NCBI RefSeq assembly: GCF_003932715.1
Contig: NZ_CP020700.1
Coordinates: 4,424,501 to 4,488,500 of the forward strand
Length of the DNA: 64,000 nt
Source of the DNA: Streptomyces tsukubensis
GTDB lineage: Bacteria > Actinomycetota > Actinomycetes > Streptomycetales > Streptomycetaceae
Direction: 5' to 3'
Shown: positions 8,562 to 18,099 of the stretch, piece after piece
How positions within the stretch are numbered: position 1 is the first letter of the stretch
Layout: every line of letters starts with the position of its first letter
Position numbers and translations under genes: made by a program
The notes under the pieces: model-generated
Seen by the model: only the letters and a program-made list of their open reading frames with translations
Database searches by the model: none
Told to the model about the DNA's origin: nothing

Positions 8562-10258
8562 TCGCGAGTATCACCAGCGGCAAGAGCACCGCCGGCCTCA
8601 TCTGGTACCTGTTCGACACGAAGAAGGCCAAGGACCACACCGCCCCGCACCTGGTCGCCTCCTGGGACGGCTTCGCCCCGGACCCCGGCCGGGCCGAGGA
8701 CTTCGACGCCGCCAAGAAGCTCCTCGTCGCCGACCTCGACCTGCGGGTCAAACAGGCCGGGCGGCTCGGCCGGGCACCCGAACAGCATGTGTGGCACTGC
8801 TCGGTGCGGGCCGCGCCCGAGGACCGAGAGCTCACGGATGACGAGTGGGCCGAGGTAGCACGCCGTATCGTCCACGCCACCGGCATCGCCCCCGAAGGCG
8901 ACCCGGACGGATGCCACTGGGTAGCCGTCCGCCACGCCCCGGACCACATCCACATCGCCGCCACCAAAGTCCGCGGTGACCTGAGTGGTGCCCGCAACTG
9001 GCACGACTACCGCAACGCCGACCGCGAACTCGTCTCTGTGGAAAAGGAGTACGGCCTCCGCCAAGTCGCACGTGGAGATCGCACCGCCGCCAAGCGCCCC
9101 ACCCGCGCTGAACAGGAGAAGGCCCGCCGTCGCGCCCGGGGAACGACCGCGCGTGAGCAGCTGCGTACCACCGTTCGCACCGCCGTTGCCGCTGCTTCCA
9201 CCATTGAGGAATTCGCTCACCTGCTCAGCCAGATCGACGGTGTGCTCACCCAGGTCGTCTACTTCCCATCCGGGGACGTACGTGGATACAAGATCGCGCT
9301 CAAAGGTGACACCAATGCCCAAGGCGATCCCGTCTGGTTCTCCGGCTCCCAACTCGCCCCGGACCTGTCCTTCCCCAAGATCCGAGAACGTCTGGACACC
9401 ATCGAGTCGGACGCCGACCAGCAACCCAACCGGGACAGGCCCGACCCATGGCACCAGACCATCACCATGATCGAAATCATTCCCCACCACCTGGACCAAG
9501 CCGACGACGAAGCCTCCCAGGCCCACCTCCACGCCTTCGGTGAAGTCCTCGACGCCCTTCCCCTCCTTGCACCCCGGCAGCTTCGGACCCAGCTCCGAGA
9601 CGCCGCCACCGCGTTCGAACGCGCCACCCGCTCCCGCATCCGGGCCGAGCAGAACCAGGCCCGTGCGCTGCGCAGCGCCGCACGAGCAATGCTCCGGCAG
9701 CCGCCGCCAAAGGATGGAGCCTTCCTGGCGATGCTTCTCGACGCCGCCGTCCTCGTTGTCATCGCCGCAACTCGCTGGCATCAGCTCCGTCAACACGACC
9801 AACAGGTCGAAGCCGCTCATCAGGCTCTGCTGCATCTCCAGGTCGCCTACGACCAGGCCGCCGTCGCTCCATTGACCGCCCTAGCCCAGGGTCGGCCACC
9901 CCAACCGGTCGTAGAGCAGTACATCCACCGCGTACGCCGTGCTGTCCCCAGCCAAGCGGAGCGGGTCCTCGCAGACCCTGCCTTCGACGCCCTCGTCACC
10001 GTTCTGTCCGAAGCCGAGGCCGCTGGCCATGATCCGGATCGGTTGCTGCGGCAGGCCACCGATCAGCGTGCCCTGGATGACGCCCGCCACCCCGCCCGAG
10101 TGCTGACATGGCGCGTACAGCGACTCAGCACAGGTCAGGCGCCCAGTAGCCGAGACCGTGTGGCTCGGGTACGCAGTACCGCCAAACCGAGTAGCGCTCC
10201 GTCTCGTCCAGCAGAGTTCACACCGCCACAGCCTTCGGCGCCGGGGCGCCGACGCTGA
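8558..10258 (+). CDS. mobA: Relaxase / mobilization nuclease (MOBP-like)
   Basis: The 566-residue protein carries the relaxase domain in its first 160 residues. The metal-binding His motif is seen as RHAPDHIHIA (His126, His130, His132), followed by NWHDYRNADRELVSVEKEYG. The nucleophilic Tyr is probably Tyr17 in GLIWYL. Relaxases nick oriT and stay covalently bound to the 5' end during transfer. AAGGAGG precedes the GTG start, inside mobC. A hydrophobic stretch near residues 388-402 (LAMLLDAAVLVVIAA) may touch the membrane. Its stop abuts the stop of the convergent gene at 10259 with no spacer. Confidence 0.9.
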   Translation: MIASITSGKSTAGLIWYLFDTKKAKDHTAPHLVASWDGFAPDPGRAEDFDAAKKLLVADLDLRVKQAGRLGRAPEQHVWHCSVRAAPEDRELTDDEWAEVARRIVHATGIAPEGDPDGCHWVAVRHAPDHIHIAATKVRGDLSGARNWHDYRNADRELVSVEKEYGLRQVARGDRTAAKRPTRAEQEKARRRARGTTAREQLRTTVRTAVAAASTIEEFAHLLSQIDGVLTQVVYFPSGDVRGYKIALKGDTNAQGDPVWFSGSQLAPDLSFPKIRERLDTIESDADQQPNRDRPDPWHQTITMIEIIPHHLDQADDEASQAHLHAFGEVLDALPLLAPRQLRTQLRDAATAFERATRSRIRAEQNQARALRSAARAMLRQPPPKDGAFLAMLLDAAVLVVIAATRWHQLRQHDQQVEAAHQALLHLQVAYDQAAVAPLTALAQGRPPQPVVEQYIHRVRRAVPSQAERVLADPAFDALVTVLSEAEAAGHDPDRLLRQATDQRALDDARHPARVLTWRVQRLSTGQAPSSRDRVARVRSTAKPSSAPSRPAEFTPPQPSAPGRRR

Positions 10259-11359
10259 TCATCGGGGCACGAGGCTGTCCCGGATCACCTTGTCGCTGGC
10301 GCGTAGGGCCGCCGCCAGTTCGCCGTGCAGATGACCCGGGATGGCCCCGGCTCCCAGCGCGCAGGCCCTGACCAGGGCCCGGCAGTCCTGCGCTTCCCGA
10401 TCTGTGGCCAGGGAGAGGAAGAGAGGGTGGGCCAGGACCTCACGGGCCGCGTAGCCGTCCTCGGCTTCGGCCGTCCTGCGGTGGAGGGCGTGCACCATGC
10501 GCTGCGCGGCGGGTGTTTCGGCGGGACCGACCGCATCGAGAATGGTGAGGCCCAGCCGGATATCGAAAACGGTCATCCCCGACTCTGGCGACCGTTGAAG
10601 GTAGGCCGCGATCAGTTCTGCCAGGTGCTCGTCTACCGGCTGCTGGGCATCGAGGCGGCACAGGACGGTCAGGCACGCCGTGACGAGTTGTTCCCAGGGG
10701 TCACCGGGCGTGGTGTCGTGCAGGAGCCCTGCTGCCGAGGTCGTGTCGCCGGACACAAGGGCGGCCAGTACGGCTACCTGGCGGCCGTCGAGCATCCGCT
10801 TACCGACGCCCCGGTGCGAATCGATGTGTGTCAGAGCCTCGGCCCAGCGGCCGGCGGTGGTCAGGGTGCGGGTGCCGTCGGCGAGGAGTACGCGCCAGAG
10901 CCAAGCACGGACCTCTTGGCAGTCGGCTTCGGTCGCCGTGAGGTCCGCTGGTATCCCGACGCCGTCGAAGCGGGCGTGCGCGCCTGCCTCGACGGCTCCG
11001 TACAGGTCGAGCAGTCGTTGCCGTCCCTCGTCGGCGCGGCCGGCGCGGATCTGGAGACGGGCGAGGTTGACGACGGGTTCGAGTCCTCGGATCGCGCTCA
11101 TCGCTGGCAGCGGACAGGCATGGAGGTACGAGGTGGCGTGCTGGTGGCACAGCTCGCGCGCCAGGTCGGGAAGGCCGAGGTCGGAGGCGATGAGCGCGGC
11201 CTGGTTGTAGACGGCCGAAGCCAGGCCCTGGTCGGCCTTCCGTACTGCGGTGTCGGCCAGATCGACGAGCGCGCGGATACGTTGGGGCAGGGGTAAGCAG
11301 GCGGGGCGGAATCGGGCGACGAGTGGAAAGCGCTGGGCGGTGGGTCCGTGTGGGTCCAT
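10259..11359 (-). CDS. Helical-repeat protein of unknown function, last gene of the lanthipeptide operon
   Basis: The 366-residue protein is almost all helix, with repeated Leu/Ala-rich pairs resembling tetratricopeptide repeats (for example IRALVDLADTAVRKADQG, LASAVYNQAALIASDLGL and PVVNLARLQIRAGRADEGR). I find no enzyme motif, signal peptide or membrane segment. ATG 11359 is chosen because CGGGGGA lies just upstream; an in-frame alternative exists at 11416. It follows the methyltransferase gene by 77 bp on the same strand, so it is probably co-transcribed with the lanthipeptide genes. It could be a regulatory or scaffold protein. I cannot assign a function. Confidence 0.7.
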   Translation of the reverse strand: MDPHGPTAQRFPLVARFRPACLPLPQRIRALVDLADTAVRKADQGLASAVYNQAALIASDLGLPDLARELCHQHATSYLHACPLPAMSAIRGLEPVVNLARLQIRAGRADEGRQRLLDLYGAVEAGAHARFDGVGIPADLTATEADCQEVRAWLWRVLLADGTRTLTTAGRWAEALTHIDSHRGVGKRMLDGRQVAVLAALVSGDTTSAAGLLHDTTPGDPWEQLVTACLTVLCRLDAQQPVDEHLAELIAAYLQRSPESGMTVFDIRLGLTILDAVGPAETPAAQRMVHALHRRTAEAEDGYAAREVLAHPLFLSLATDREAQDCRALVRACALGAGAIPGHLHGELAAALRASDKVIRDSLVPR

Positions 11360-11436
11360 GAGTCCCCCGAGGCGTGGTTTGGCGACGGTGCCCGCCCGCC
11401 CTGGGCCGACGGGCACCGTCCTCTATCTGTCGGTTG

Positions 11437-13518
11437 TCACCGCCAGTCGACGACGATCCGGTTCAGCGGGGTGTCGAGGGCGAAGAGACCGGGACGCTGT
11501 TCGATGGACGGCGCGTCGAAGGGCTGGATTTCGAAGGTGGCCTCCCGGCAGCGGTACTCCCGGTCCCAAGTGCGGATGGTGTCGGCGACGGTCGCTGCCA
11601 GCTCGTCGCTGCCGGGTCCGTGGCCGATGACGCCAAACTCCCAGAGCTTGCCTCCCTCCGGGGTCCTCTTCTCCAGCAGCCGCCGGGCCAGGTAGGTGAC
11701 GGCTCCCTGGTCGACGGCCGCGGTGGACGAGGGGTACGGGTCCTCCGTCAGCAGCCCGCCCTTGGCGCTCTGCGGGAAGAGCATGCGGATCAGTCCGGAG
11801 GGCAGGGAGCAGGTGAGGAACAGCTCCATCCATTCCGGCGACTCCATGGCGCGGACTGTCATACCGGTCCACTCCTCGGTGCGCGGCTGCTCCAGAACGC
11901 GGGCGAGGGCATCGGCGTCGATGTCCTGGCCGGCAGGGGCCTGGAGCCGGACGGTGCCTTCGGCGCTGAGCGGGATGACGCGGCGGTCGTCGTCGGCGAT
12001 ACCCCGCCGGAGCGGCATGAAGGTGTTCATCTCACTGCCGAGGGACACCCATCGGCCGTCGCACTGTTCGTACGCGATGGAGCGGGCGACGCTGCCCTTG
12101 AGGCGCTGGGGTACGAGCAGTCGTCCGCCGGGGGCGAGCTGTTCCAGCCAGGCGTGCGGCACACCGTGCGCACCGACCGTGGCGATGATCCGGTCGTACG
12201 GTGCTCCCTCCGCGTATCCGAGGGCTCCGTCCCTGGTCACGGCCTCGACGTTGGTGATCCCGGCTGCGGTGAGGTGGGCGCGGGCACCCTCCACGAGGTC
12301 GTCGTCCACGTCGAGGGTGGTGACGTGGCCGTGCTCGCCGACCAGGTGCGCGAGGAGGGCGGCGTTGTAGCCGCTTCCGGCGCCGAGTTCGAGGACGCGG
12401 TCGCCGGGCCGGACGTCGAGCTGGTCCAGCATGAGGGCGACTACCCCCGGCTGGGATGCGCAGGAGATGGAGGTGCCGTCGGTGTCGTACTTGATGTGCA
12501 CCGGCGCGTTGGCGTAGGCGTCTTCGAGCGACGCGTCGGGCACGAACGCATGGCGGGGGACGGTCCGCAGGGCGGTCTCGACGGCTGCCGTGCGGGCGTG
12601 TCCGTTCGCCCGGATCTGGTCGACCAGGGCGTTCCGGAGGCGCTCGGCCTCCGCCGAGTCGGTGGTGATCGTGTCGGTGTTCACCGCGCCGACGCTATCG
12701 ACGTCCGTTGCTGCTCCGCTGAGGGACGCGGTGTTGTCACTGGTTCCCATGACTACCTCTCGTGCGATGTTGAACAGAGCGCTCTGGTCGTCCCGAAGGA
12801 GACCGGCGCGGTTGGCGTGGAAGATCACGTGGTGGGCGAGCACGGCCCGCAGGCCGCGGGTGAGACCACCGTGGTCCGCGAGATCGGCGAGCGCCGCCCC
12901 CATCCGCTCGAAGGCGGTGACCCATTCGTCGTGCCTGTGGAACGGGCCGCCCGGGTGGCAGAGACTGCGGGCGTCGGCCGTCATCAACTTTCGTACGGCG
13001 GGAGCAAGCTCGGCGGCGCGTTCGGCCGGCAGCGGATCGGTGGCCGGTCGAAGGGCGGCGACCTTTGACCAGACGTCCCCCTGTTCGAACCAGTCGAGGC
13101 CGGCACCGCGCAGCATGGAGCTCACCAGCAGGACGACGGTCTCTCGCCGCCCCAGGTGCTTCGGCCCCGGCTGGTACGCCATTAAGTGATGGGAGTCGCT
13201 GTGGAACAGTTCGTGGGCTGCGTCCATGGCGGCCTGGCCGCCGAATGCGTCGGTCTCGGGCTCGTACGTACCAGGCCGCCACGATACGACTGAACCCTCA
13301 CCGACCAGGTCGTCCAGCAGCGACTCCACGACTGGGGCCGGTTCGTCGGCGCGGTACCGCAGGGGCCAGGGCTGCTTGTTCATGAACCACCAGCCGGAGA
13401 GCTGTCCAGCCGCCTCGGCGGTGATCAGCGCGGGGGCGAGGCGTTCGGCGATGACGAGCTGGGCGCGCGAGCGGTCGACGAAGGTGATGTTGTGCTGGTG
13501 CCAGCGGTCGGAGGGCAT
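11437..13518 (-). CDS. FxLD-system methyltransferase fused to a SpaB_C/thiopeptide-type domain
   Basis: The 693-residue protein starts at ATG 13518 with GAAGGA seven to eight bases upstream. Residues 1-260 (WHQHNITFVDRS, then WWFMNKQPWPLRYR) match the SpaB_C-like domain found at the C-terminus of LanB enzymes and in thiopeptide proteins. Residues 290-520 are a protein-L-isoaspartate O-methyltransferase (PCMT) domain with the SAM-binding motif VLELGAGSGYN at 375-385. A further 170-residue C-terminal domain is typical of FxLD-system methyltransferases. In related lanthipeptide systems PCMT homologues methylate a core Asp and give isoaspartate or aspartimide. That is inferred here, not shown. 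It follows lanC by 22 bp. Confidence 0.9.
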   Translation of the reverse strand: MPSDRWHQHNITFVDRSRAQLVIAERLAPALITAEAAGQLSGWWFMNKQPWPLRYRADEPAPVVESLLDDLVGEGSVVSWRPGTYEPETDAFGGQAAMDAAHELFHSDSHHLMAYQPGPKHLGRRETVVLLVSSMLRGAGLDWFEQGDVWSKVAALRPATDPLPAERAAELAPAVRKLMTADARSLCHPGGPFHRHDEWVTAFERMGAALADLADHGGLTRGLRAVLAHHVIFHANRAGLLRDDQSALFNIAREVVMGTSDNTASLSGAATDVDSVGAVNTDTITTDSAEAERLRNALVDQIRANGHARTAAVETALRTVPRHAFVPDASLEDAYANAPVHIKYDTDGTSISCASQPGVVALMLDQLDVRPGDRVLELGAGSGYNAALLAHLVGEHGHVTTLDVDDDLVEGARAHLTAAGITNVEAVTRDGALGYAEGAPYDRIIATVGAHGVPHAWLEQLAPGGRLLVPQRLKGSVARSIAYEQCDGRWVSLGSEMNTFMPLRRGIADDDRRVIPLSAEGTVRLQAPAGQDIDADALARVLEQPRTEEWTGMTVRAMESPEWMELFLTCSLPSGLIRMLFPQSAKGGLLTEDPYPSSTAAVDQGAVTYLARRLLEKRTPEGGKLWEFGVIGHGPGSDELAATVADTIRTWDREYRCREATFEIQPFDAPSIEQRPGLFALDTPLNRIVVDWR

Positions 13519-13540
13519 CGGGGGTCCTTCGGTCTGTGGA

Positions 13541-14773
13541 TCAGGCGATGAGCAAGCAGGAGTCCCAGGCGGATCGGGGCGGGGTGGCGGTGCTGGGCGC
13601 GATGAGCGCCAGGGCGACACCGGCGGCACCGTCGAGCAGGCCAGGATCTCCGCTCCCAAGCGCTGCGCCCGATGGGTGGATCTTGTCCAGGAGCGCCGGG
13701 ATCGCGGCGCGTATCCGGTCCACAGTCGTGGCATGGGCGTCGTCGGCGACACGGGCGGCGAGGTGGGCAAGCCCCGTGAAGCCGTGGCAGAGGCCCTTGT
13801 CCGTTGTGTCCTTGGGCTGGTCGGCGTTGGTGAGGGCGGCCACGAGGGCGCTTTCGGCCTCGATCCGGCGGTGGGTGTCGCCAAGGGCGAGCGCCGCGAG
13901 CTGCCGAGCACGGGCGAGGCCAGCGGTCCCGTAGCACCAGGATGGCCGCCGGGGCGCGGGCGGAGTCAGGCGGTCGGCCCGCAATTCGTCCCGGGTGATC
14001 CAGTACGGCCACACCGGGCCTGGCCCGGTCTCCCAGCGGTCCAGCCACGTCAGGATGGTGCGCATTGCCGCGTGGTGCCCGCTGACGACGGTGCCGTGCC
14101 GGGCGGCCAGGGCCAAGAGGGCGAGTACGCCGCCGATGCCGTGTGCCATGCCGTGGTTGGCGTGACCGCCGGGGAAGCGGTCGTCCGGGTTGCCCGAGGG
14201 GCCGGTCTCCGTCCACCAGCCGGGCAGGGTCTCGTCCTGGTCGGTCAGTGGTTCGGTGAGGCGTACGCAGTAGTCGAGCACGGCACGAGTCGTGGGGCCG
14301 TCGGGGCTGCGGCGCAGAAGATAGGCCCCGTACCCGGTGAGTCCTCGGATGGCATCGAACTCGGCGAGCCGCAGTAGCCGTCCGGCGTCGATACGGCGAT
14401 GAGCGGCCTCCAGACGGCGCCGGACGTCGATCACGATCTGTCGGTCCAACGAGTCCAGGGCACTCTGGTAGGCCCCGGGGAGACAGTCCGCCGCGCAGGC
14501 CAGGGCATGGGCGAGGGCGGGAGCCCCGTAGAAGGGGTGGCTGTCAGGACCGCTGGTGAGAGGTTGGCGGGAGGCGGAGGCGAGCCAATCGTGAACGCGC
14601 TGCCATGACCCGAGGCCACGCGCGGCCCGTTCGATGTGCAGGAGTGCGATGCCGGGAGGGCCATAGGCCAGGTGTTGTCCGTACGCGGGCATGGCCCAGG
14701 ACCGGGACACATCGGGATCGGCGAGCTGGGACGCGATGGCGTCGACCAGGTCGAGGGCCGGGTGGGTGGTCAT
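13541..14773 (-). CDS. lanC: Lanthipeptide cyclase (LanC-like)
   Basis: The 410-residue protein has the LanC alpha,alpha-toroid motifs in order. NHGMAHGIGG contains the acid/base His211; SWCYGTAG contains zinc ligand Cys280; GLCHGFTGLAH contains zinc ligands Cys329 and His330. These residues position zinc to activate precursor cysteines for addition onto dehydroalanine or dehydrobutyrine, forming lanthionine rings. ATG 14773 has AGGGGAGG upstream and overlaps the lanB stop by 4 bp (ATGA), so cyclase and dehydratase are co-translated. An upstream in-frame start at 14836 would lie inside lanB and has no matching signal. All key residues are intact. Confidence 0.93.
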   Translation of the reverse strand: MTTHPALDLVDAIASQLADPDVSRSWAMPAYGQHLAYGPPGIALLHIERAARGLGSWQRVHDWLASASRQPLTSGPDSHPFYGAPALAHALACAADCLPGAYQSALDSLDRQIVIDVRRRLEAAHRRIDAGRLLRLAEFDAIRGLTGYGAYLLRRSPDGPTTRAVLDYCVRLTEPLTDQDETLPGWWTETGPSGNPDDRFPGGHANHGMAHGIGGVLALLALAARHGTVVSGHHAAMRTILTWLDRWETGPGPVWPYWITRDELRADRLTPPAPRRPSWCYGTAGLARARQLAALALGDTHRRIEAESALVAALTNADQPKDTTDKGLCHGFTGLAHLAARVADDAHATTVDRIRAAIPALLDKIHPSGAALGSGDPGLLDGAAGVALALIAPSTATPPRSAWDSCLLIA

Positions 14774-17700
14774 GATGGCCTCCCCTTTGTACGGGCGATC
14801 CAGGCGAGAGCGGCAGCGCGCGCCAGGTAGAGGCACACCTCTTCCTCGGGGAAGTTCACCGCGACATGCCGTACGAAGTGGACGTGCAAGAGGGACGTCA
14901 GAACGTCATCGACGGCGATTCCCTGGGTGTCCCGGCCCGGCAGATGAGTCCGATAGGCAGCAAGGGCCGCGTCCCGGTCCGCCCACCCGGACACGATGGC
15001 TTCCCCGCCCGGTGCTCCGCGCAGCGCCGCCCAGTCGCGGCGGGGGTCGGCCAGCCGTACGGCCTCCGTGAACTGCGGGCGCGGTACAGGCACGGGAGCC
15101 GTCGGTGGAATGTGGTCGAGCAGCCACCGCATCCCGGCTTCCGTGCTGCCGAGGAAGGCGGAGGCGATGGCGACGGTGTGCGCCACCACCAGGACGCGTT
15201 GGCCGGGACGCTGCCTCTGTGTGAGCTGTGTCACCACGGCCCGCGAGTCAGCCCGGAAAACATCCTCGGCAGCCTCCCACGCCGCTCCGGAACCCCAGCG
15301 GCCCATCTCTCGGTACGAGGTGGGATAGCGCAGATCGGCAAGCAGGCCGGCCCGGCGCAGTTCGTCAGCCCACCCGCTCACCGCACGGGCGGTTTCGCCG
15401 AAGGCGTCCGGATGGGGAAGGGCGATACGGAGACGGAGGTGCTGGGTCGGGTCGCGGAAGCGGATGAACCACCAGCGAGGACTCCCGAGCCGTTCCAGCA
15501 GGCCGGGCAGGTGCTGGGCGAGGACGGTGTCCTGGCGGCGGGCATCTCCGTACAGAGTGGCCAACAGTACGGAGGAGGTGGCTGGCGGCTGCATCTGTGC
15601 TGGTGAGAGTGCACGAGCCGGGGTAGGGGCGGGCAAAGGCGGCCACGCTGTCAGCCGTACCGCCTTGAGCGGCAGGACGACCTCGTGGGCACGCCCGCCG
15701 CACCAGCCGTATCCCTCCGGGGCTTCGACGAGCAGGGCGGTGTGCGCACGGTCGAGGTGCTCGCGGAGCAGCGTTCGGTGACCGGCCTCGTCAAGGTCGA
15801 GGAAGAGGTGCTGGTCCCCCTCCACGAGATAGACCTGCCGCGGCAGCCGCCGCCGAACCCGCCAGTCGGCCAAGGCCGCGTCCCACTTGGCGCCGCTGGC
15901 CAGCTCCGACGACTCCAGCCGCCAGCGCGCCGGGGCCAGCACCGTACGTCCGTAGCGGAGGCGAGGAAGGAACGGCATCGCTGCGGCGACGCCCCAGTCG
16001 AACACGGTGACCTGCGCGCACTGGGCCCGGGACAGCTCGGTGAGAAACCTTGCCAGCGGCGGGGTGTGCGTGCGCAGGTTCAGCGCGTTCATCCCCACCG
16101 CTTCGACGCGGTGGCCCCGCTCGGGGGCGGCCAGGTACATCCGACGTCCGTCGCATGCGACCGCGAGGTCGTCGAGGGTGAGCATGTCGGGGTCCGGGGC
16201 GCGGTGTTCCTGAAGGCTGATCACGGTGGGCAGAACCTGAGGTGCACGGGTGACGTGAGCGCTCTCGGGGAGCAGGGGTGGGAAGGAGAGCTGCGCGGGC
16301 ACGGTGTCGCTGTCCTCGGTCGGGAGATCAGCCAGCTCCGTGCTCAGCGCCTCTCGATCGCCAGGTTCCAGCACACCGAGGAAGCGGCCCGTGGAGACGC
16401 CTGCCCCGCGTGACACGCTCACGACCTCCAGCCGGAACCGCCCGCGCCGCAAATCGTCCAAGCCGGCCGAGTGCACCCGTACGCCCACTTCAAGGTGCGG
16501 CGGCACCCGCGGGTCGTCGGGCCCCACGTCGAGAGCGCCGATCAGCTCGTCGGTGAGGACGACCTCCTCTTGGCCTTCGAGCGCGGCCGTCTGCGCCAGG
16601 CGTACGAGTACGTCGTCCCGAGCGGAGACCTGAGGTCGGCGCGCACCGGCCGGAGTGCCCGGGTAGCCGTCGGGATAGCCGATGCCGCTGTCCGCCACGA
16701 CCTCTTTGAGGGGCACCATCGTGCCGATGCCGTACCGCTCGTAGAACCGCTGGTGATACTCACCCCACGAGGCGGTTCCGTACGGGCGAGTGCTCAACCG
16801 GGTCAGGATGAGCGCGGCACGTTCGACTTCCCGGGCAACTGCCTCCGGCAGTACGAGCCGGGCTTTCAGCCGTAGGTCGAAGGCGATGGGGTGGCCGTTA
16901 CCGTCTGGCACGAGCTTCCGCATCCGTGCGGCGGCGCCGTCCCGATCACCGCGCGTGGTGCAGCCCTCCAAGGCCGCCCGGATCGCAACCAGCTCAGCCA
17001 CCGTTTTCGAGATCGGTGCAATGCTCTCGGCTCCGACGGCGTCCAGCTGGTCGACGATGTGCCCCAGAGCATCGGTCCCGGTGCTCGGCGCCCACAGGCT
17101 GGTGATCAACACCCGCCGTCGGATCAGCTCCGCCAACAGTCGACGAGTCTTCTCCGGCCCGGCCTCTGGGAACTCCGCCCGGAGCTTGCTTAGAAGCACG
17201 CCCACCCTGATCGGCGCCTCGGCCGTAGTGAGGGCCGCCTGCACTGGTGCGGTAAGGGCCAGCGATGCCTCGACAGCGCGGGTCTCGTCGCCTCGGTCAT
17301 CAGACTGAAACGGCACGATGAGCCGGTCCCCACGGACCGACGCAGTGCTGTTGGCGACGACGGGCAGCCGTTCGAGGAGTTCCGGGCACGACTCCAGTCG
17401 CTGTACGACCGTGGCCAGCCAGTCTGCCCCAGCCCTGCCGACAAGCACGTGTTCTTCGCCCCAGCTCGCACTGGCCCGCGGTCTGAACGTCGCGGTTGTC
17501 ACCCCAGCGAACAGCCCAAAGGGAGTCGCCCGGTGCTGGGCCCGCAACAAGTACCGGATCACGGAAAGCACCGCACGCCGAAGGTCCCGTGGATCGGGCC
17601 GTTGCCCTGTGCACAGACTCTGCACTTGCGTGGCCAGCGCCGGACTGGAGTGCTGCAAGGTCTCGACGAGGTCCTCGTTCGCCCAGACCGCACGCAGCCA

Positions 17701-17835
17701 CATTGCTTGAGCTGCTGCGGCACCGGGCAACCTGTCGTCCAGGTCGGGGCACGGAGGGACAGCCAGGGGTGGCCGGGCGATGGCGCGTACGAGGGCGGTT
17801 GTTCCGGAGCGGAACGCTGCGGTCGTGGTAACCAC
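14770..17835 (-). CDS. lanB: Lantibiotic dehydratase (full-length LanB)
   Basis: The 1021-residue protein has the Lant_dehydr_N domain over about residues 50-690 (RAQHRATPFGLFAGVTTATF near 97, RPYGTASWGEYHQRFYERYG near 350). A SpaB_C elimination domain follows from about 745 (WWFIRFRDPTQHLRLRI, then YREMGRWGSG). LanB enzymes transfer glutamate from tRNA-Glu to precursor Ser/Thr and then eliminate it to give dehydroamino acids. The start is GTG 17835 with CGGAGG about six bases before it. The gene lies 84 bp downstream of the FxLD precursor and overlaps lanC. The full-length form makes the additional SpaB_C-like domain in the methyltransferase protein notable. Confidence 0.93.
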   Translation of the reverse strand: MVTTTAAFRSGTTALVRAIARPPLAVPPCPDLDDRLPGAAAAQAMWLRAVWANEDLVETLQHSSPALATQVQSLCTGQRPDPRDLRRAVLSVIRYLLRAQHRATPFGLFAGVTTATFRPRASASWGEEHVLVGRAGADWLATVVQRLESCPELLERLPVVANSTASVRGDRLIVPFQSDDRGDETRAVEASLALTAPVQAALTTAEAPIRVGVLLSKLRAEFPEAGPEKTRRLLAELIRRRVLITSLWAPSTGTDALGHIVDQLDAVGAESIAPISKTVAELVAIRAALEGCTTRGDRDGAAARMRKLVPDGNGHPIAFDLRLKARLVLPEAVAREVERAALILTRLSTRPYGTASWGEYHQRFYERYGIGTMVPLKEVVADSGIGYPDGYPGTPAGARRPQVSARDDVLVRLAQTAALEGQEEVVLTDELIGALDVGPDDPRVPPHLEVGVRVHSAGLDDLRRGRFRLEVVSVSRGAGVSTGRFLGVLEPGDREALSTELADLPTEDSDTVPAQLSFPPLLPESAHVTRAPQVLPTVISLQEHRAPDPDMLTLDDLAVACDGRRMYLAAPERGHRVEAVGMNALNLRTHTPPLARFLTELSRAQCAQVTVFDWGVAAAMPFLPRLRYGRTVLAPARWRLESSELASGAKWDAALADWRVRRRLPRQVYLVEGDQHLFLDLDEAGHRTLLREHLDRAHTALLVEAPEGYGWCGGRAHEVVLPLKAVRLTAWPPLPAPTPARALSPAQMQPPATSSVLLATLYGDARRQDTVLAQHLPGLLERLGSPRWWFIRFRDPTQHLRLRIALPHPDAFGETARAVSGWADELRRAGLLADLRYPTSYREMGRWGSGAAWEAAEDVFRADSRAVVTQLTQRQRPGQRVLVVAHTVAIASAFLGSTEAGMRWLLDHIPPTAPVPVPRPQFTEAVRLADPRRDWAALRGAPGGEAIVSGWADRDAALAAYRTHLPGRDTQGIAVDDVLTSLLHVHFVRHVAVNFPEEEVCLYLARAAALAWIARTKGRPS

Positions 17836-17919
17836 CGACTACCTCCGTAGGGTGCGGGAACGGGCGGCTGGTGCCGCTGCGCGGAGGCGGCGGCACCAGC
17901 CGAACTGGTCACAGACAGG

Positions 17920-18099
17920 TCAGGCGACGTTGGTGGTGCAGGCTCCGCAGGTGGTGCCGCAGTTGTCGTCGGTCAGGTTGACCAGCCCGGCCGGGTCGGC
18001 GATCTCGACGAGGGAGACGTCCAGGTCGAAGCCGTCCGATGCCTGCGGCACCTGGGGGCGGATCTGGGTGAGACTGGGAATGACGGTGTTGCGCGTCAT
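17920..18099 (-). CDS. lanA: FxLD-family lanthipeptide precursor
   Basis: The 59-residue peptide starts at ATG 18099 with AGAAGG about ten bases upstream. The leader carries the family signature FDLDVSLVE (FxLD at residues 24-27). The C-terminal part has Cys47, Cys51 and Cys54, with Thr43, Thr49, Thr50, Thr55 and Thr56 as possible dehydration sites; three lanthionine-type rings are the maximum. Asp44 and Asp45, before Asn46, are possible substrates of the linked PCMT-like enzyme. It is followed by lanB, lanC and the FxLD methyltransferase. The same frame is open upstream through the ATPase gene (see 17920-18600), so a longer read-through form is possible. No exporter or leader protease is seen nearby. 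Confidence 0.93.
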   Translation of the reverse strand: MTRNTVIPSLTQIRPQVPQASDGFDLDVSLVEIADPAGLVNLTDDNCGTTCGACTTNVA

